Positions 52,556 to 59,683 of a DNA stretch of 64,000 nucleotides are shown here, piece after piece. A program made the position numbers and the translations under genes. Position 1 is the stretch's first letter; each line of letters starts with the position of its first letter. The notes beneath the pieces are model-generated. The model did not search any database. It saw only the letters and a list, made by a program, of their open reading frames with translations, and was not told where the DNA came from. Origin of the DNA: Maledivibacter halophilus (GTDB taxonomy: Bacteria > Bacillota > Clostridia > Peptostreptococcales > Caminicellaceae); the NCBI RefSeq assembly GCF_900167445.1, contig NZ_FUZT01000004.1, positions 1 to 64,000 of the forward strand, given 5' to 3'.

Positions 52556-52672
52556 ATGAAAGTAATCCAATGCAATGTTAGAACCTGTAAGAACAACAAG
52601 AACGGGTTTTGTTATTCCCAAATAGTCTATATAGGTGAAGATGGGAACTGTAAAGAAAAAAATAAACAATAA
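52556..52672 (+). CDS. DUF1540-like small Cys protein (38 aa)
   Basis: ATG 52556 follows AACGGAGG. The Cys pattern QCNVRTCKNNKNGFCYSQ with a later Cys (GEDGNCK) matches the short DUF1540 metal-binding fold. Function in phages is unknown. Confidence 0.6.
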   Translation: MKVIQCNVRTCKNNKNGFCYSQIVYIGEDGNCKEKNKQ

Positions 52673-52683
52673 AAGGAGAGATT

Positions 52684-53322
52684 ATGTTTAGTGTATGTTC
52701 TAGATACAAAGAATGCTCAAAACAAGAGTTTTGTATTCACCCAGATGAGGAAATAAAAAAGGAATGTAGATATAATTTAAAGCTAAAAAAAGGGATTAAT
52801 TTCTATAACAAAAGTAAATATGAAGGTGTATTTTTAGTAATAAATAGAAGAATGTTTTATATAGGACGTAGAAGTTCCTATGGAAGTTACACATATGATC
52901 TAAGAGAAGATGAAAAAGAAACTGTTATTCCTAAATTGAAAGGGAAAGGTATAACTATTGAAAATAGAACTAGATACAATTTATGCAAAAATCATTTTAC
53001 ATCTGACAGCAATAGAGCTTGCTGCATTGTCATTTTGACTATTGGAGATAAGAAATACAACATAAAGAATTTTAATACAAGATGCATTATTCATGATACC
53101 GCAATACAAGTCAGGGACTATCTAAGAGAAAAAGGATTTTTAGCAGCAGTCCAGGTTAATGGTGCAATATCTGTAGATTATAAAAGTGAAAATAGAGATA
53201 AGAAAGGAAAGAAAGCCTCTAAAAAAGAGAAGGTACAAGTTAAACAAGAAAAGAAATTTAAAGCTGCTGGGCCTGATGTTTTAGAAGGGCAGATATCTAT
53301 GTTTGAGTTGTGGGCTATTTGA
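52684..53322 (+). CDS. Hypothetical phage protein with Cys-rich N-terminus (212 aa)
   Basis: 212 residues. N-terminal CSRYKECSKQEFCIH forms a possible metal knot. The middle contains a mixed fold (NRRMFYIGRRSSYGSYTYDL), followed by a Lys-rich linker and a C-terminal tail LEGQISMFELWAI. The tail includes QISMFE, which resembles sliding-clamp-binding (QxxMF) peptides. Role not established. Confidence 0.55.
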   Translation: MFSVCSRYKECSKQEFCIHPDEEIKKECRYNLKLKKGINFYNKSKYEGVFLVINRRMFYIGRRSSYGSYTYDLREDEKETVIPKLKGKGITIENRTRYNLCKNHFTSDSNRACCIVILTIGDKKYNIKNFNTRCIIHDTAIQVRDYLREKGFLAAVQVNGAISVDYKSENRDKKGKKASKKEKVQVKQEKKFKAAGPDVLEGQISMFELWAI

Positions 53323-53387
53323 TGAAGCAGTGCGAGAAATAATATTTAATGGTGTCGACTATAGAGTTGATACCCAAGGAGGCAAAC

Positions 53388-53561
53388 ATGAAGTGTAAAA
53401 CATGTGAGTATGGCAGTTGCACAGGCACAGAGGTAAAGACGAATAGAGAAATATATGATTGCAAACATGGGAACACATTGACATATATAGGTTATAGCAA
53501 GGATAAATGTGAAAAATGGGAAGAAAGGGATTTTAAAGTTATTAGGATATTTGGAAAGTGA
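53388..53561 (+). CDS. Small Cys-rich protein (57 aa)
   Basis: ATG 53388 follows CAAGGAGG. CKTCEYGSCTG and CKHGNT plus a later CEKWEERD suggest a metal-binding knuckle, similar to other small Cys proteins in this stretch. Unrecognised. Confidence 0.5.
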   Translation: MKCKTCEYGSCTGTEVKTNREIYDCKHGNTLTYIGYSKDKCEKWEERDFKVIRIFGK

Positions 53562-53570
53562 GGGTTTTGA

Positions 53571-53891
53571 ATGGATTATAAAAAGTTAAATAATAGCTTA
53601 ATAAAAGCTAGAAAAGCAAGTATGAAGGCAGGAAATATTGAAGATGGAGGAACTGCTAATTTAGATTGTGTATTCTTAAGATTGCCAAGAGCTAGGGAAG
53701 ACAAGGTACTAGAAACTATAAAGGGAGCGGGGTTATATTGTAGAGGTAAAAGAAAATGGATAGGCAACGGATATATGATATCTCCAGTAGGGTGTGGAAT
53801 TGCTAATAGCAGAAATAGAGCAATGGAAGCTATGAAAAAAAGTCTAGAAGATGATGGATATGATGTTCTTCCATATTATCAAATGGACTAG
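53571..53891 (+). CDS. Hypothetical phage protein (106 aa)
   Basis: 106 residues, starting DYKKLNNSLIKARKASMKAG, with VFLRLPRAREDKVLETIKGA and a conserved-looking WIGNGYMISPVGCGIANSRN. Mixed alpha/beta; no family known. It belongs to the string of small genes of the middle region. Confidence 0.5.
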   Translation: MDYKKLNNSLIKARKASMKAGNIEDGGTANLDCVFLRLPRAREDKVLETIKGAGLYCRGKRKWIGNGYMISPVGCGIANSRNRAMEAMKKSLEDDGYDVLPYYQMD

Positions 53892-53907
53892 AAAGTGAGG
53901 GGGCAGG

Positions 53908-54144
53908 ATGAATGTAATAAAAGGTGATTTAGGAGATATAATTAATGAAAATAAAAAATTAAATACTTTTTATGATAAAGCAAATGATAAAATAGCAGAT
54001 TTACAAGCACAGAATCGTGATTTAGTGGAGTTTGTTCAAGATTTCTACGGTGTAATAATTAAAGATAATAGCTCGGTTGAAGGGTATGAAAAACTAATTG
54101 TAAAGTCTATTGAATTGTTAGATAAACATGAGGGGGTTCAGTAA
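53908..54144 (+). CDS. Small coiled-coil protein (78 aa)
   Basis: 78 residues, largely helical (KLNTFYDKANDKIADLQAQN). It follows GAGGGGG. Its stop overlaps the next start by one base, so they are translationally coupled. Confidence 0.5.
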   Translation: MNVIKGDLGDIINENKKLNTFYDKANDKIADLQAQNRDLVEFVQDFYGVIIKDNSSVEGYEKLIVKSIELLDKHEGVQ

Positions 54145-54308
54145 TGTTTAATTCAAATAAATATTTTTTTCTAGCATATGGACTTGTTTGGATATCAACA
54201 AGTATTGCAGTATCTACAGCAATATGTATTACTAAATCAGCAATACCATTATGGACTATGTTTATACCTTTATTTGTAAACATGAGTACTGGAAGTAAAG
54301 GTAATTAG
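54144..54308 (+). CDS. Two-helix membrane protein (54 aa)
   Basis: ATG 54144 shares a base with the previous stop. Two hydrophobic stretches (about 8-28 and 34-48) form a hairpin-like membrane protein. It could be holin-like, but phage lysis genes are expected elsewhere. GAGGGGG site upstream. Confidence 0.5.
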   Translation: MFNSNKYFFLAYGLVWISTSIAVSTAICITKSAIPLWTMFIPLFVNMSTGSKGN

Positions 54309-54353
54309 AACTAACTGAGGACTTTGTGTAACTATTTAAAATTTAGTTTGTAA

Positions 54354-54569
54354 GCTGTGTTAGTTCGATTTTTTTATAAAAAATTTAAAAGTGAGAAAGC
54401 TATAAATCCTACTAATAAAATACCAAATAACAAATTTCCTGAAAAATCTTTATCATCTTTAATTTTCTTAATTATAGTAATAGTGTTGCCATATAAAATC
54501 ATTGAAGCAATAATGAAACCATATAATAAGAAAGTCATAGTAAACACTCCTTGTATATACTAACACAGC
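54354..54569. repeat. 11-bp inverted repeats flanking a reversed mini-gene
   Basis: GCTGTGTTAGT (54354-54364) and ACTAACACAGC (54559-54569) are perfect inverted repeats 194 bp apart. They enclose exactly one small gene read against the surrounding operon. The arrangement resembles a moron cassette or small mobile unit. Confidence 0.6.
54374..54538 (-). CDS. Membrane micro-protein in an inverted cassette (54 aa)
   Basis: On the minus strand, ATG 54538 follows AAGGAGTG. The product has two hydrophobic helices (LLYGFIIASMILYG and LLFGILLVGFIAFSLL) separated by a charged loop (IKKIKDDKD). The plus-strand frame at the same place lacks a ribosome site. Leftward orientation within a rightward operon suggests independent expression in the lysogen, as for moron genes. 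Confidence 0.6.
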   Translation of the reverse strand: MTFLLYGFIIASMILYGNTITIIKKIKDDKDFSGNLLFGILLVGFIAFSLLNFL

Positions 54570-54632
54570 ACTACTATATTTTAACACATGAACAATGGTG
54601 AATTGAGGTTACACGTAGAAAGGGGAATAGTG

Positions 54633-54893
54633 ATGAAAATTTATAAAACTTGTTTTGAAGGAAATTGGTGTGCATTTGATAATTTAGACCATGCAAAAGA
54701 AATGATAACATGCGATGTTGAATGTGCTGATGATTTCACAAAAGAAGAAGTTGAAAAATATAAGAAAGAAATAAATGATCTAACAGAAGAAGATCTTGAA
54801 GATAAAGTATATCAAGCAGGTCCATATTATTTGGAGACTGGAGAAATGGACGAAGAAGAATTTAATAATTTACCTGAGTTTGATGGGTATTAG
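54633..54893 (+). CDS. Small acidic phage protein (86 aa)
   Basis: ATG 54633 follows AAAGGGGA. Very acidic (TEEDLEDKVYQAGPYYLETG, MDEEEFNNLPEFDGY). Such proteins are sometimes DNA mimics, but no family is recognised. Confidence 0.55.
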   Translation: MKIYKTCFEGNWCAFDNLDHAKEMITCDVECADDFTKEEVEKYKKEINDLTEEDLEDKVYQAGPYYLETGEMDEEEFNNLPEFDGY

Positions 54894-54911
54894 ATCGTAG
54901 ATACTTTACAC

Positions 54912-55280
54912 TTAACGCCAAGCATAATACAAAAACACTAATAGACCAATTAAACTAATAGTATCAAATATTACTATTTCAACTATTCGGTATTCTTTTT
55001 TATCAATAATATATTTATAACGTAAAATATTATCTACTAGTACAAGAATTAAGATTGAAAGAGCAGCACTAATTTTAGCCATTAGTTTACTTGACATTAG
55101 CTTTAAAGAGAAGTACCAAATGATTATTAGAGCAAAATTTATTAAAAATCCATTTGAATGAACACCAAAAACATTTGTTTTAGCATTCCCATTTCTAACG
55201 GCTTTAATTGATAGAAAAGAACTGAAAATTGCAGTCAATATTATAATTGAACTGTAAATTATATCCATAACTAAATCCAT
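54912..55280 (-). CDS. Four-helix membrane protein, reversed (122 aa)
   Basis: 122 residues with four hydrophobic segments (about 5-22, 42-62, 68-86, 98-118). It is read against the operon, with a ribosome site (AAAGG) ten bases before ATG 55280. It may be another lysogen-expressed moron, for example exclusion of superinfecting phage; function unknown. Confidence 0.6.
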   Translation of the reverse strand: MDLVMDIIYSSIIILTAIFSSFLSIKAVRNGNAKTNVFGVHSNGFLINFALIIIWYFSLKLMSSKLMAKISAALSILILVLVDNILRYKYIIDKKEYRIVEIVIFDTISLIGLLVFLYYAWR

Positions 55281-55386
55281 TTGATCACGCCTTTAAGGTT
55301 TATTGAAAATAGCATAATAATTATAACATAGCTGTAAATAAAAGCAAAAAATATAGACGTTAAATATAAGATATCAGGAGGCAAAT

Positions 55387-55707
55387 ATGAAAATAACATG
55401 CGACAACTGTAAAGAAAGCTTTGAGCTAAAAAAACTGAAACAAAGATCATTGGGGGATGAGATCCAAGAGACATATTATAATTGCCCTAATTGCAATAAA
55501 GAATATAGAGTTTGTATCACAAATAAGTCAATAAGAGAGCTGCAAAATAAAATTGAACAAAAGAAATTAATCATTCGTATAGAAACTAAAAAAGGCTGTA
55601 AGAACATAAAAGAAGTCTTTGAACTAGAAAATCTCATAAAGAAGCATAAGAAAAAAATGGATAAATTAAATAATAGGAAAAGGAGAGTGGGAAGTAAGCA
55701 AGTGTAA
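55387..55707 (+). CDS. Com/zinc-ribbon-like regulator (106 aa)
   Basis: The N-terminal CDNCKESF..NCPNCNKEY forms a zinc ribbon like Mu Com and phage mRNA-binding regulators. The C-terminal part is a basic coiled coil (FELENLIKKHKKKMDKLNNR). CAGGAGG precedes the ATG. It may act on translation of later genes. Confidence 0.65.
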   Translation: MKITCDNCKESFELKKLKQRSLGDEIQETYYNCPNCNKEYRVCITNKSIRELQNKIEQKKLIIRIETKKGCKNIKEVFELENLIKKHKKKMDKLNNRKRRVGSKQV

Positions 55708-55728
55708 CATCAGCAAAGGGGGATTTTA

Positions 55729-55863
55729 ATGACAGAAATACATTGTAAAAAATGTGGTAGGCTTCTTTGTGAGTGCCAGGGCAAGATAAAAATAAAATGT
55801 AGAAAATGTGGAGAGTGGAACTACATAGAAACAAATATAGCGGACCAAGCGTCCCAGGATTGA
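55729..55863 (+). CDS. Com-like zinc-finger protein (44 aa)
   Basis: A 44-residue protein with CKKCGRLLCEC and CRKCGEW, the Cys arrangement of Mu Com-like translational activators. Its stop lies inside a terminator. It lies just upstream of the late-regulator gene. Confidence 0.65.
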   Translation: MTEIHCKKCGRLLCECQGKIKIKCRKCGEWNYIETNIADQASQD

Positions 55864-55888
55864 AATATTATCCTGGGACTATATTTTT
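55851..55888 (+). terminator. Intrinsic terminator ending the middle operon
   Basis: GTCCCAGGAT (55851-55860) pairs perfectly with ATCCTGGGAC (55870-55879), followed by TATATTTTT. It marks the end of the early/middle transcript before the late regulator. Confidence 0.9.
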
Positions 55889-55922
55889 GTAGAGAGAAAA
55901 TAAGACAAGTGAGGTGTAGAGA

Positions 55923-56438
55923 ATGAGAAATAATAGCTCATATAGTAAAACAGAGTGGATATTATATAATCATTTTAAAAGAATTAGAAAAATCGAGAGA
56001 CTTAAAAGGATTATAGATCATACAGAAAGAAGGATATTACAAATAAAAAGTGATATCAAAGAATGTAGATACGTGCTAAGAGATAATCTTAAGGGGATCA
56101 ATTATGATACTTTAAAGGTCAATGGAGGAATACAGGAAAAATCTCCAATAGAAAGTATGCTAATTAGAGAAGCTGTTAAGCTTGAGCAAGAGCTGGAAGA
56201 AGCACAAAAAAAGAAATATAGACTAAGGCGTAGAATCAGAGATAAGGAAAATAAGGCTTTAGATATAAAGCTAGTATTAGAAAAGCTTGATGATGAGCAG
56301 CAGCAAATAGTTAAAATGAAGTATAATGAAGGTTTGTCATTGAATAATATTTCTAGTGTACTATTATGTGATAAAAGCACTGTAAAAAGAAAAAAGGATA
56401 AGATAATCAATTTTATAAGTCAAGAATTAGATAGATAA
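55923..56438 (+). CDS. Late-gene transcription regulator (ArpU/RinA-like, sigma-70 region 4 HTH)
   Basis: 171 residues. A long coiled coil (about 15-115) precedes a region-4-type HTH: LDDEQQQIVKMKYNEGLSLN, NISSVLLCDKSTVKRKKDKI. Proteins of this kind sit just before terminase genes and switch on the late operon. Position and fold agree. Confidence 0.8.
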   Translation: MRNNSSYSKTEWILYNHFKRIRKIERLKRIIDHTERRILQIKSDIKECRYVLRDNLKGINYDTLKVNGGIQEKSPIESMLIREAVKLEQELEEAQKKKYRLRRRIRDKENKALDIKLVLEKLDDEQQQIVKMKYNEGLSLNNISSVLLCDKSTVKRKKDKIINFISQELDR

Positions 56439-56533
56439 AAAAGTATATGCAACGAAATTGCAACGAAAATGCAATAAAAATCATTATATTTTGTGTTATA
56501 CTTGCATCAAGTAGAACTATATATTATTTGATT

Positions 56534-56562
56534 AAATCTCCAGGAAACCCTGGGGATTTTTT
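56534..56562 (+). terminator. Intrinsic terminator
   Basis: AAATCTCCAGG (56534-56544) pairs with CCTGGGGATTT (56549-56559) with one T-G wobble, then a T run. Likely a target for the late regulator or a stop of its transcript. Confidence 0.85.
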
Positions 56563-56582
56563 GTTTTTAGAAGGTGATTAAA

Positions 56583-56747
56583 TTGGATAGAATTAAGTGG
56601 GGAAACAGAAAAGATTACTTAGAGATTAAAAGACAAATGAGAATTGAAATTATAAGGGAAATTCAAGAGACCGTTGGATGTAAGAATTGTTCTAAGTTTA
56701 AGAGAATTACTGAAAAGGATTTGCTATATAAAGAAAAACCAAGGTGA
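56583..56747 (+). CDS. Small basic protein (54 aa)
   Basis: TTG 56583 follows AAGGTGAT. Basic helix (IKWGNRKDYLEIKRQMRIEI) then one CxxC pair (GCKNCSKF). It may be an accessory of the recombinase gene that starts five bases later. Unrecognised. Confidence 0.5.
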   Translation: MDRIKWGNRKDYLEIKRQMRIEIIREIQETVGCKNCSKFKRITEKDLLYKEKPR

Positions 56748-56751
56748 TATT

Positions 56752-57378
56752 ATGAGCTGTAAAAAACCTAGAAAGAAAAAGAAGCCAGCTAATCCCATAA
56801 AAGATAGAGAAAAAGTTTTAGATATTCAGGATTATTTAAAATATAAAAGTATAAGAAACTATGTTTTATTTGTACTAGGAATAGCTACAGGATATAGAGC
56901 TGGAGATTTAGTTAGATTGAAGGTTAGGGATATAAAAATAGCTTTGGCCAATGGGTACTTTGAGATATTGGAAGGCAAGAAGGTAAATAGTAAAAACATA
57001 AGAAAAGAAAATATCAAACCAAGGGTAGTTAAAGTCATATACAACCTTGAAATAATTCTAAGGAATTATATAAAAAATAAAAGAGATTATGAATATCTAT
57101 TCCAATCAAGAAAAGGCAGAAATCAACATATTCAAGTAAAGAGAGTAAGTGTGATACTGAAGGAAGCTGGAGAAGAATTTGGACTAAAAAATATTACAGC
57201 TCATTCCCTTAGAAAAACTTACGCCTATTCTATTTATAGGGAAAGCGAGTACAATATCACATTGGTTAAGGAAATGCTAGGACACAGCAGCATAGAAGAA
57301 ACAAAGGCATACTTAGGTCTTAATAGAGAAACCTATGATGAGTATAGTGATACCATAAACAAACTAATCAGGATATGA
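56752..57378 (+). CDS. Short tyrosine recombinase lacking the N-terminal arm domain
   Basis: 208 residues with the full catalytic set: Arg in GYRAGDLVRL, His-x-x-Arg in AHSLRKTYAYS, His in LGHSSIEETKA, and the nucleophile Tyr in KAYLGLN. A ~20-residue basic leader replaces the usual core-binding domain. Short Xer-like proteins of this type are common just before terminase genes in clostridial phages, where they are not the integrase. ATG 56752 follows AAGGTGAT. Confidence 0.88.
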   Translation: MSCKKPRKKKKPANPIKDREKVLDIQDYLKYKSIRNYVLFVLGIATGYRAGDLVRLKVRDIKIALANGYFEILEGKKVNSKNIRKENIKPRVVKVIYNLEIILRNYIKNKRDYEYLFQSRKGRNQHIQVKRVSVILKEAGEEFGLKNITAHSLRKTYAYSIYRESEYNITLVKEMLGHSSIEETKAYLGLNRETYDEYSDTINKLIRI

Positions 57379-57764
57379 TTAGATTCTTTTTTTTGGACTA
57401 TGAATGTCTTATTTTTTGGTGGTTTAACATTGACATGCAAAAAATTAAGATATATAGAAGTAGCAAAAAAGAAAAATGAATGTGTGATTCCCTATGTAAA
57501 TGTCACATTCAAATTACAGTAATAAATAGGGCTTTATCTATTGAATTATCAACATTTAATAAAGATTCTTAGCTAAAAATCAATCCGTAAGTCGTTTAAT
57601 AGGTTAGTTATACAATACTATTGGAGATTATTTAAACTGCAACAAAAAACTTGATTTTCGGAATGGAACAACTCAACTAGCTTTAAGAAAATAACGTAAT
57701 TAGAATGGTTAGAAATTGATTAAATAACATAAATAAATGACAGTTTCAAAATTGAGGTGAGGTT
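57379..57764. other. Gap before the packaging genes, no gene seen
   Basis: 386 bp without a credible frame. An imperfect inverted repeat (AATGTG at 57478-57483 with CACATT at 57505-57510) is present. This is the expected place for the late promoter and possibly a pac/cos accessory site; nothing firm can be read. Confidence 0.4.
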
Positions 57765-58544
57765 ATGCCAAGAGCTAGAAACCCAAATAGAGAATTAGCC
57801 TTTAAAATATACAGGGAACATCATGGAGATATAACGACTAAAGAAATAGCAGCTAAGCTAAATGAGAAAGTAAGAAATATTACCTACTGGAAGAAGGCAG
57901 ACAACTGGAGTAAAAAGTATAATCCTAAGGGTGGAGCACCTGAAGGAAATCAAAATGCAGTAGGAAACAATGGAGGAGCACCACATGAAAATCAGAATGC
58001 TAGAAAGAATGGATGGTATTCAAAATACTTTCCAACTAAATCTAGGAATCTAATTAAAGAAGCTGAAGAAGCTGGTGGATCTCCTTTAGAAATTCTCTGG
58101 GCTCAGATATTAACTCAATGGATAGCTATTATAAGAGCTCAGAAAATAATGTATGTTGAAGATAAAGAAGACAAAACTAAAGAGCTTAAGAAGATTAAAT
58201 CTCAGTCAAAGCTTGTAGGACCAAAGGATAAGCAAAAAACTGTTGAGGTTTACAGAGAAGAAGAGTATGAAATACAGCAAGCTTGGGAAAAACAAGCCAA
58301 CTTTTTAAATGCTCAAAGCAGAGCTATGACCACTTTAACTAGGATGATTAAAAAGTACGACGAAATGCTTCACTCCAACTGGGATATAGCGACAGAAGAA
58401 CAAAAGCTTAGAGTAGAAAGGCTTAAGACTCAGATAGAAAATCCAGAGCTTCAGTACAAGAAGCAGCATGATAAGAAGAAGCTCAAGATGCAGAAAGAAC
58501 GATTTGAGCATCAAAAGAAAATAGATGAAATGAAGGTGTTTTAA
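57765..58544 (+). CDS. Phage terminase small subunit (PF10668/PBSX type)
   Basis: 259 residues. The N-terminal HTH MPRARNPNRELAFKIYREHH and GDITTKEIAAKLNEKVRNIT matches the phage small-terminase family. A GGAPEGNQNAVGNNGGAP linker and an oligomerising helical part follow, with a basic C-terminus. It recognises the packaging site and hands DNA to the large subunit. It overlaps no gene and starts after GAGGTGAGG. Confidence 0.85.
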   Translation: MPRARNPNRELAFKIYREHHGDITTKEIAAKLNEKVRNITYWKKADNWSKKYNPKGGAPEGNQNAVGNNGGAPHENQNARKNGWYSKYFPTKSRNLIKEAEEAGGSPLEILWAQILTQWIAIIRAQKIMYVEDKEDKTKELKKIKSQSKLVGPKDKQKTVEVYREEEYEIQQAWEKQANFLNAQSRAMTTLTRMIKKYDEMLHSNWDIATEEQKLRVERLKTQIENPELQYKKQHDKKKLKMQKERFEHQKKIDEMKVF

Positions 58545-58545
58545 C

Positions 58546-59244
58546 ATGGCTAAGTATGCGGTACTAAGAACATTCTATGCTTCACAAAAGTGGAGGACTC
58601 TTAGATTAGCTATAATACTTGCAAGGACAAATAAAAAGGGTGAGCTGAGATGTGAGAAGTGTGGAGAAATAATAACTGACACAATAAACGCTATAGCACA
58701 TCATAAAGTAGAGCTAACACCTGAGAATGTAAATGATTACAGCATAAGCCTCAATCCAGATCTTATAGAAATTCTTTGTCCCGATTGTCACAATAAAGAA
58801 CATAATAGGTTTGGCCACAGCAGGGAAAGAAAAGTATACATTGTATTTGGAGCTCCACTTAGTGGTAAGAATACTTATGTTAAGCAAGAAGCAAGAAGGG
58901 GAGATATAGTTGTAGACATGGATTATTTATATCAAGCTGTATCAATGCTGCCAAGCTTTGACAAGCCAGATAACTTATTTACAAATGTCAAAGGAATCTA
59001 CAACTTACTCATAGATAATATCAAGACTCGCTATGGCAGATGGAACAACGCTTGGATAATAGGAGGCTTTGCTGATAGATACAGAAGAGAAAAGCTTGCT
59101 GTTGATCTAGGAGCAGAGCTTATCTTCTGTGAAGCTTCAAAGGAAGAATGTCTTGCAAGATTAGAGCTTGATGAGGACAGAAAGTACAGAAAGAATGAGT
59201 GGAAGCAGTACATAGAGAAGTGGTTCACAAGATTTACTCCTTAA
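58546..59244 (+). CDS. HNH endonuclease fused to a P-loop kinase-like domain
   Basis: 232 residues. Residues 1-100 carry an HNH fold with two zinc CxxC pairs (CEKCGEI, CPDCHNK) and AHHKVELTPENVNDYSISLN. Residues 105-232 form a P-loop domain with Walker A VFGAPLSGKNTYV and a phosphoryl-binding region (GGFADRYRREKLAVDLGAEL). HNH proteins beside terminases are needed for cos cleavage in HK97-type phages. The kinase-like half may heal DNA ends. It begins one base after the previous stop. Confidence 0.85.
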   Translation: MAKYAVLRTFYASQKWRTLRLAIILARTNKKGELRCEKCGEIITDTINAIAHHKVELTPENVNDYSISLNPDLIEILCPDCHNKEHNRFGHSRERKVYIVFGAPLSGKNTYVKQEARRGDIVVDMDYLYQAVSMLPSFDKPDNLFTNVKGIYNLLIDNIKTRYGRWNNAWIIGGFADRYRREKLAVDLGAELIFCEASKEECLARLELDEDRKYRKNEWKQYIEKWFTRFTP

Positions 59245-59348
59245 TCCCCCCGGTTTCAAACTATAGGCAAAGTTACCATGACCGTAAAGGCGAAGGCTTT
59301 TTGCATACACAGCAAAAATTTTAAAAATCCCTGGAGGTTTTTTGAAAA
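59245..59348. other. Candidate cos region
   Basis: A 104 bp gap directly after the HNH gene begins TCCCCCCGGTTTC, an unusual G/C run for this AT-rich prophage, followed by an untranslated stretch. Cos sites of HK97-type phages commonly lie here. An AGGCGAAGGC segment follows; no gene. Confidence 0.5.
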
Positions 59349-59675
59349 ATGACAAAAAAGGATATATATAAGCAAGAATTATCAAAGCTGAAGAAAGTAT
59401 TTGAGGATGTTGAGGAAAGCAAAAGAAAGCTTGTTGAAGGATTAGTTGAAGATGCTGCTTTTCTTAAAGCTGAAAATTACTATCTAAAACAGATCATCGA
59501 GAAAACAGGCATGATAAAAGTACATCCATCAAATCAAGGGCTCCAGAAGCAAACAGAGGCAGGAAAGCAGTACTTAAAAAACATCAACTCATATTCAGTA
59601 GTTATAAAAACACTGAATGGAGTATTAAATAAAGGAATCATTGAAGATGATGATGAACTGGCAGAATTTGAATAG
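59349..59675 (+). CDS. P27-like small terminase subunit
   Basis: 108 residues with the compact helical layout of P27-family small terminases (LSKLKKVFEDVEESKRKLVE, EDAAFLKAENYYLKQIIEKT, QKQTEAGKQYLKNINSYSVV). It directly precedes the large subunit by eight bases, the usual position. It coexists with the PF10668 protein at 57765, so one may assist rather than recognise DNA. Confidence 0.75.
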   Translation: MTKKDIYKQELSKLKKVFEDVEESKRKLVEGLVEDAAFLKAENYYLKQIIEKTGMIKVHPSNQGLQKQTEAGKQYLKNINSYSVVIKTLNGVLNKGIIEDDDELAEFE

Positions 59676-59683
59676 GTGATAAT

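Noticed and set aside
54357..54563. Plus-strand 68-codon frame
   Set aside because: It has no ribosome site; the minus strand carries a well-placed AAGGAGTG and a membrane-protein frame.
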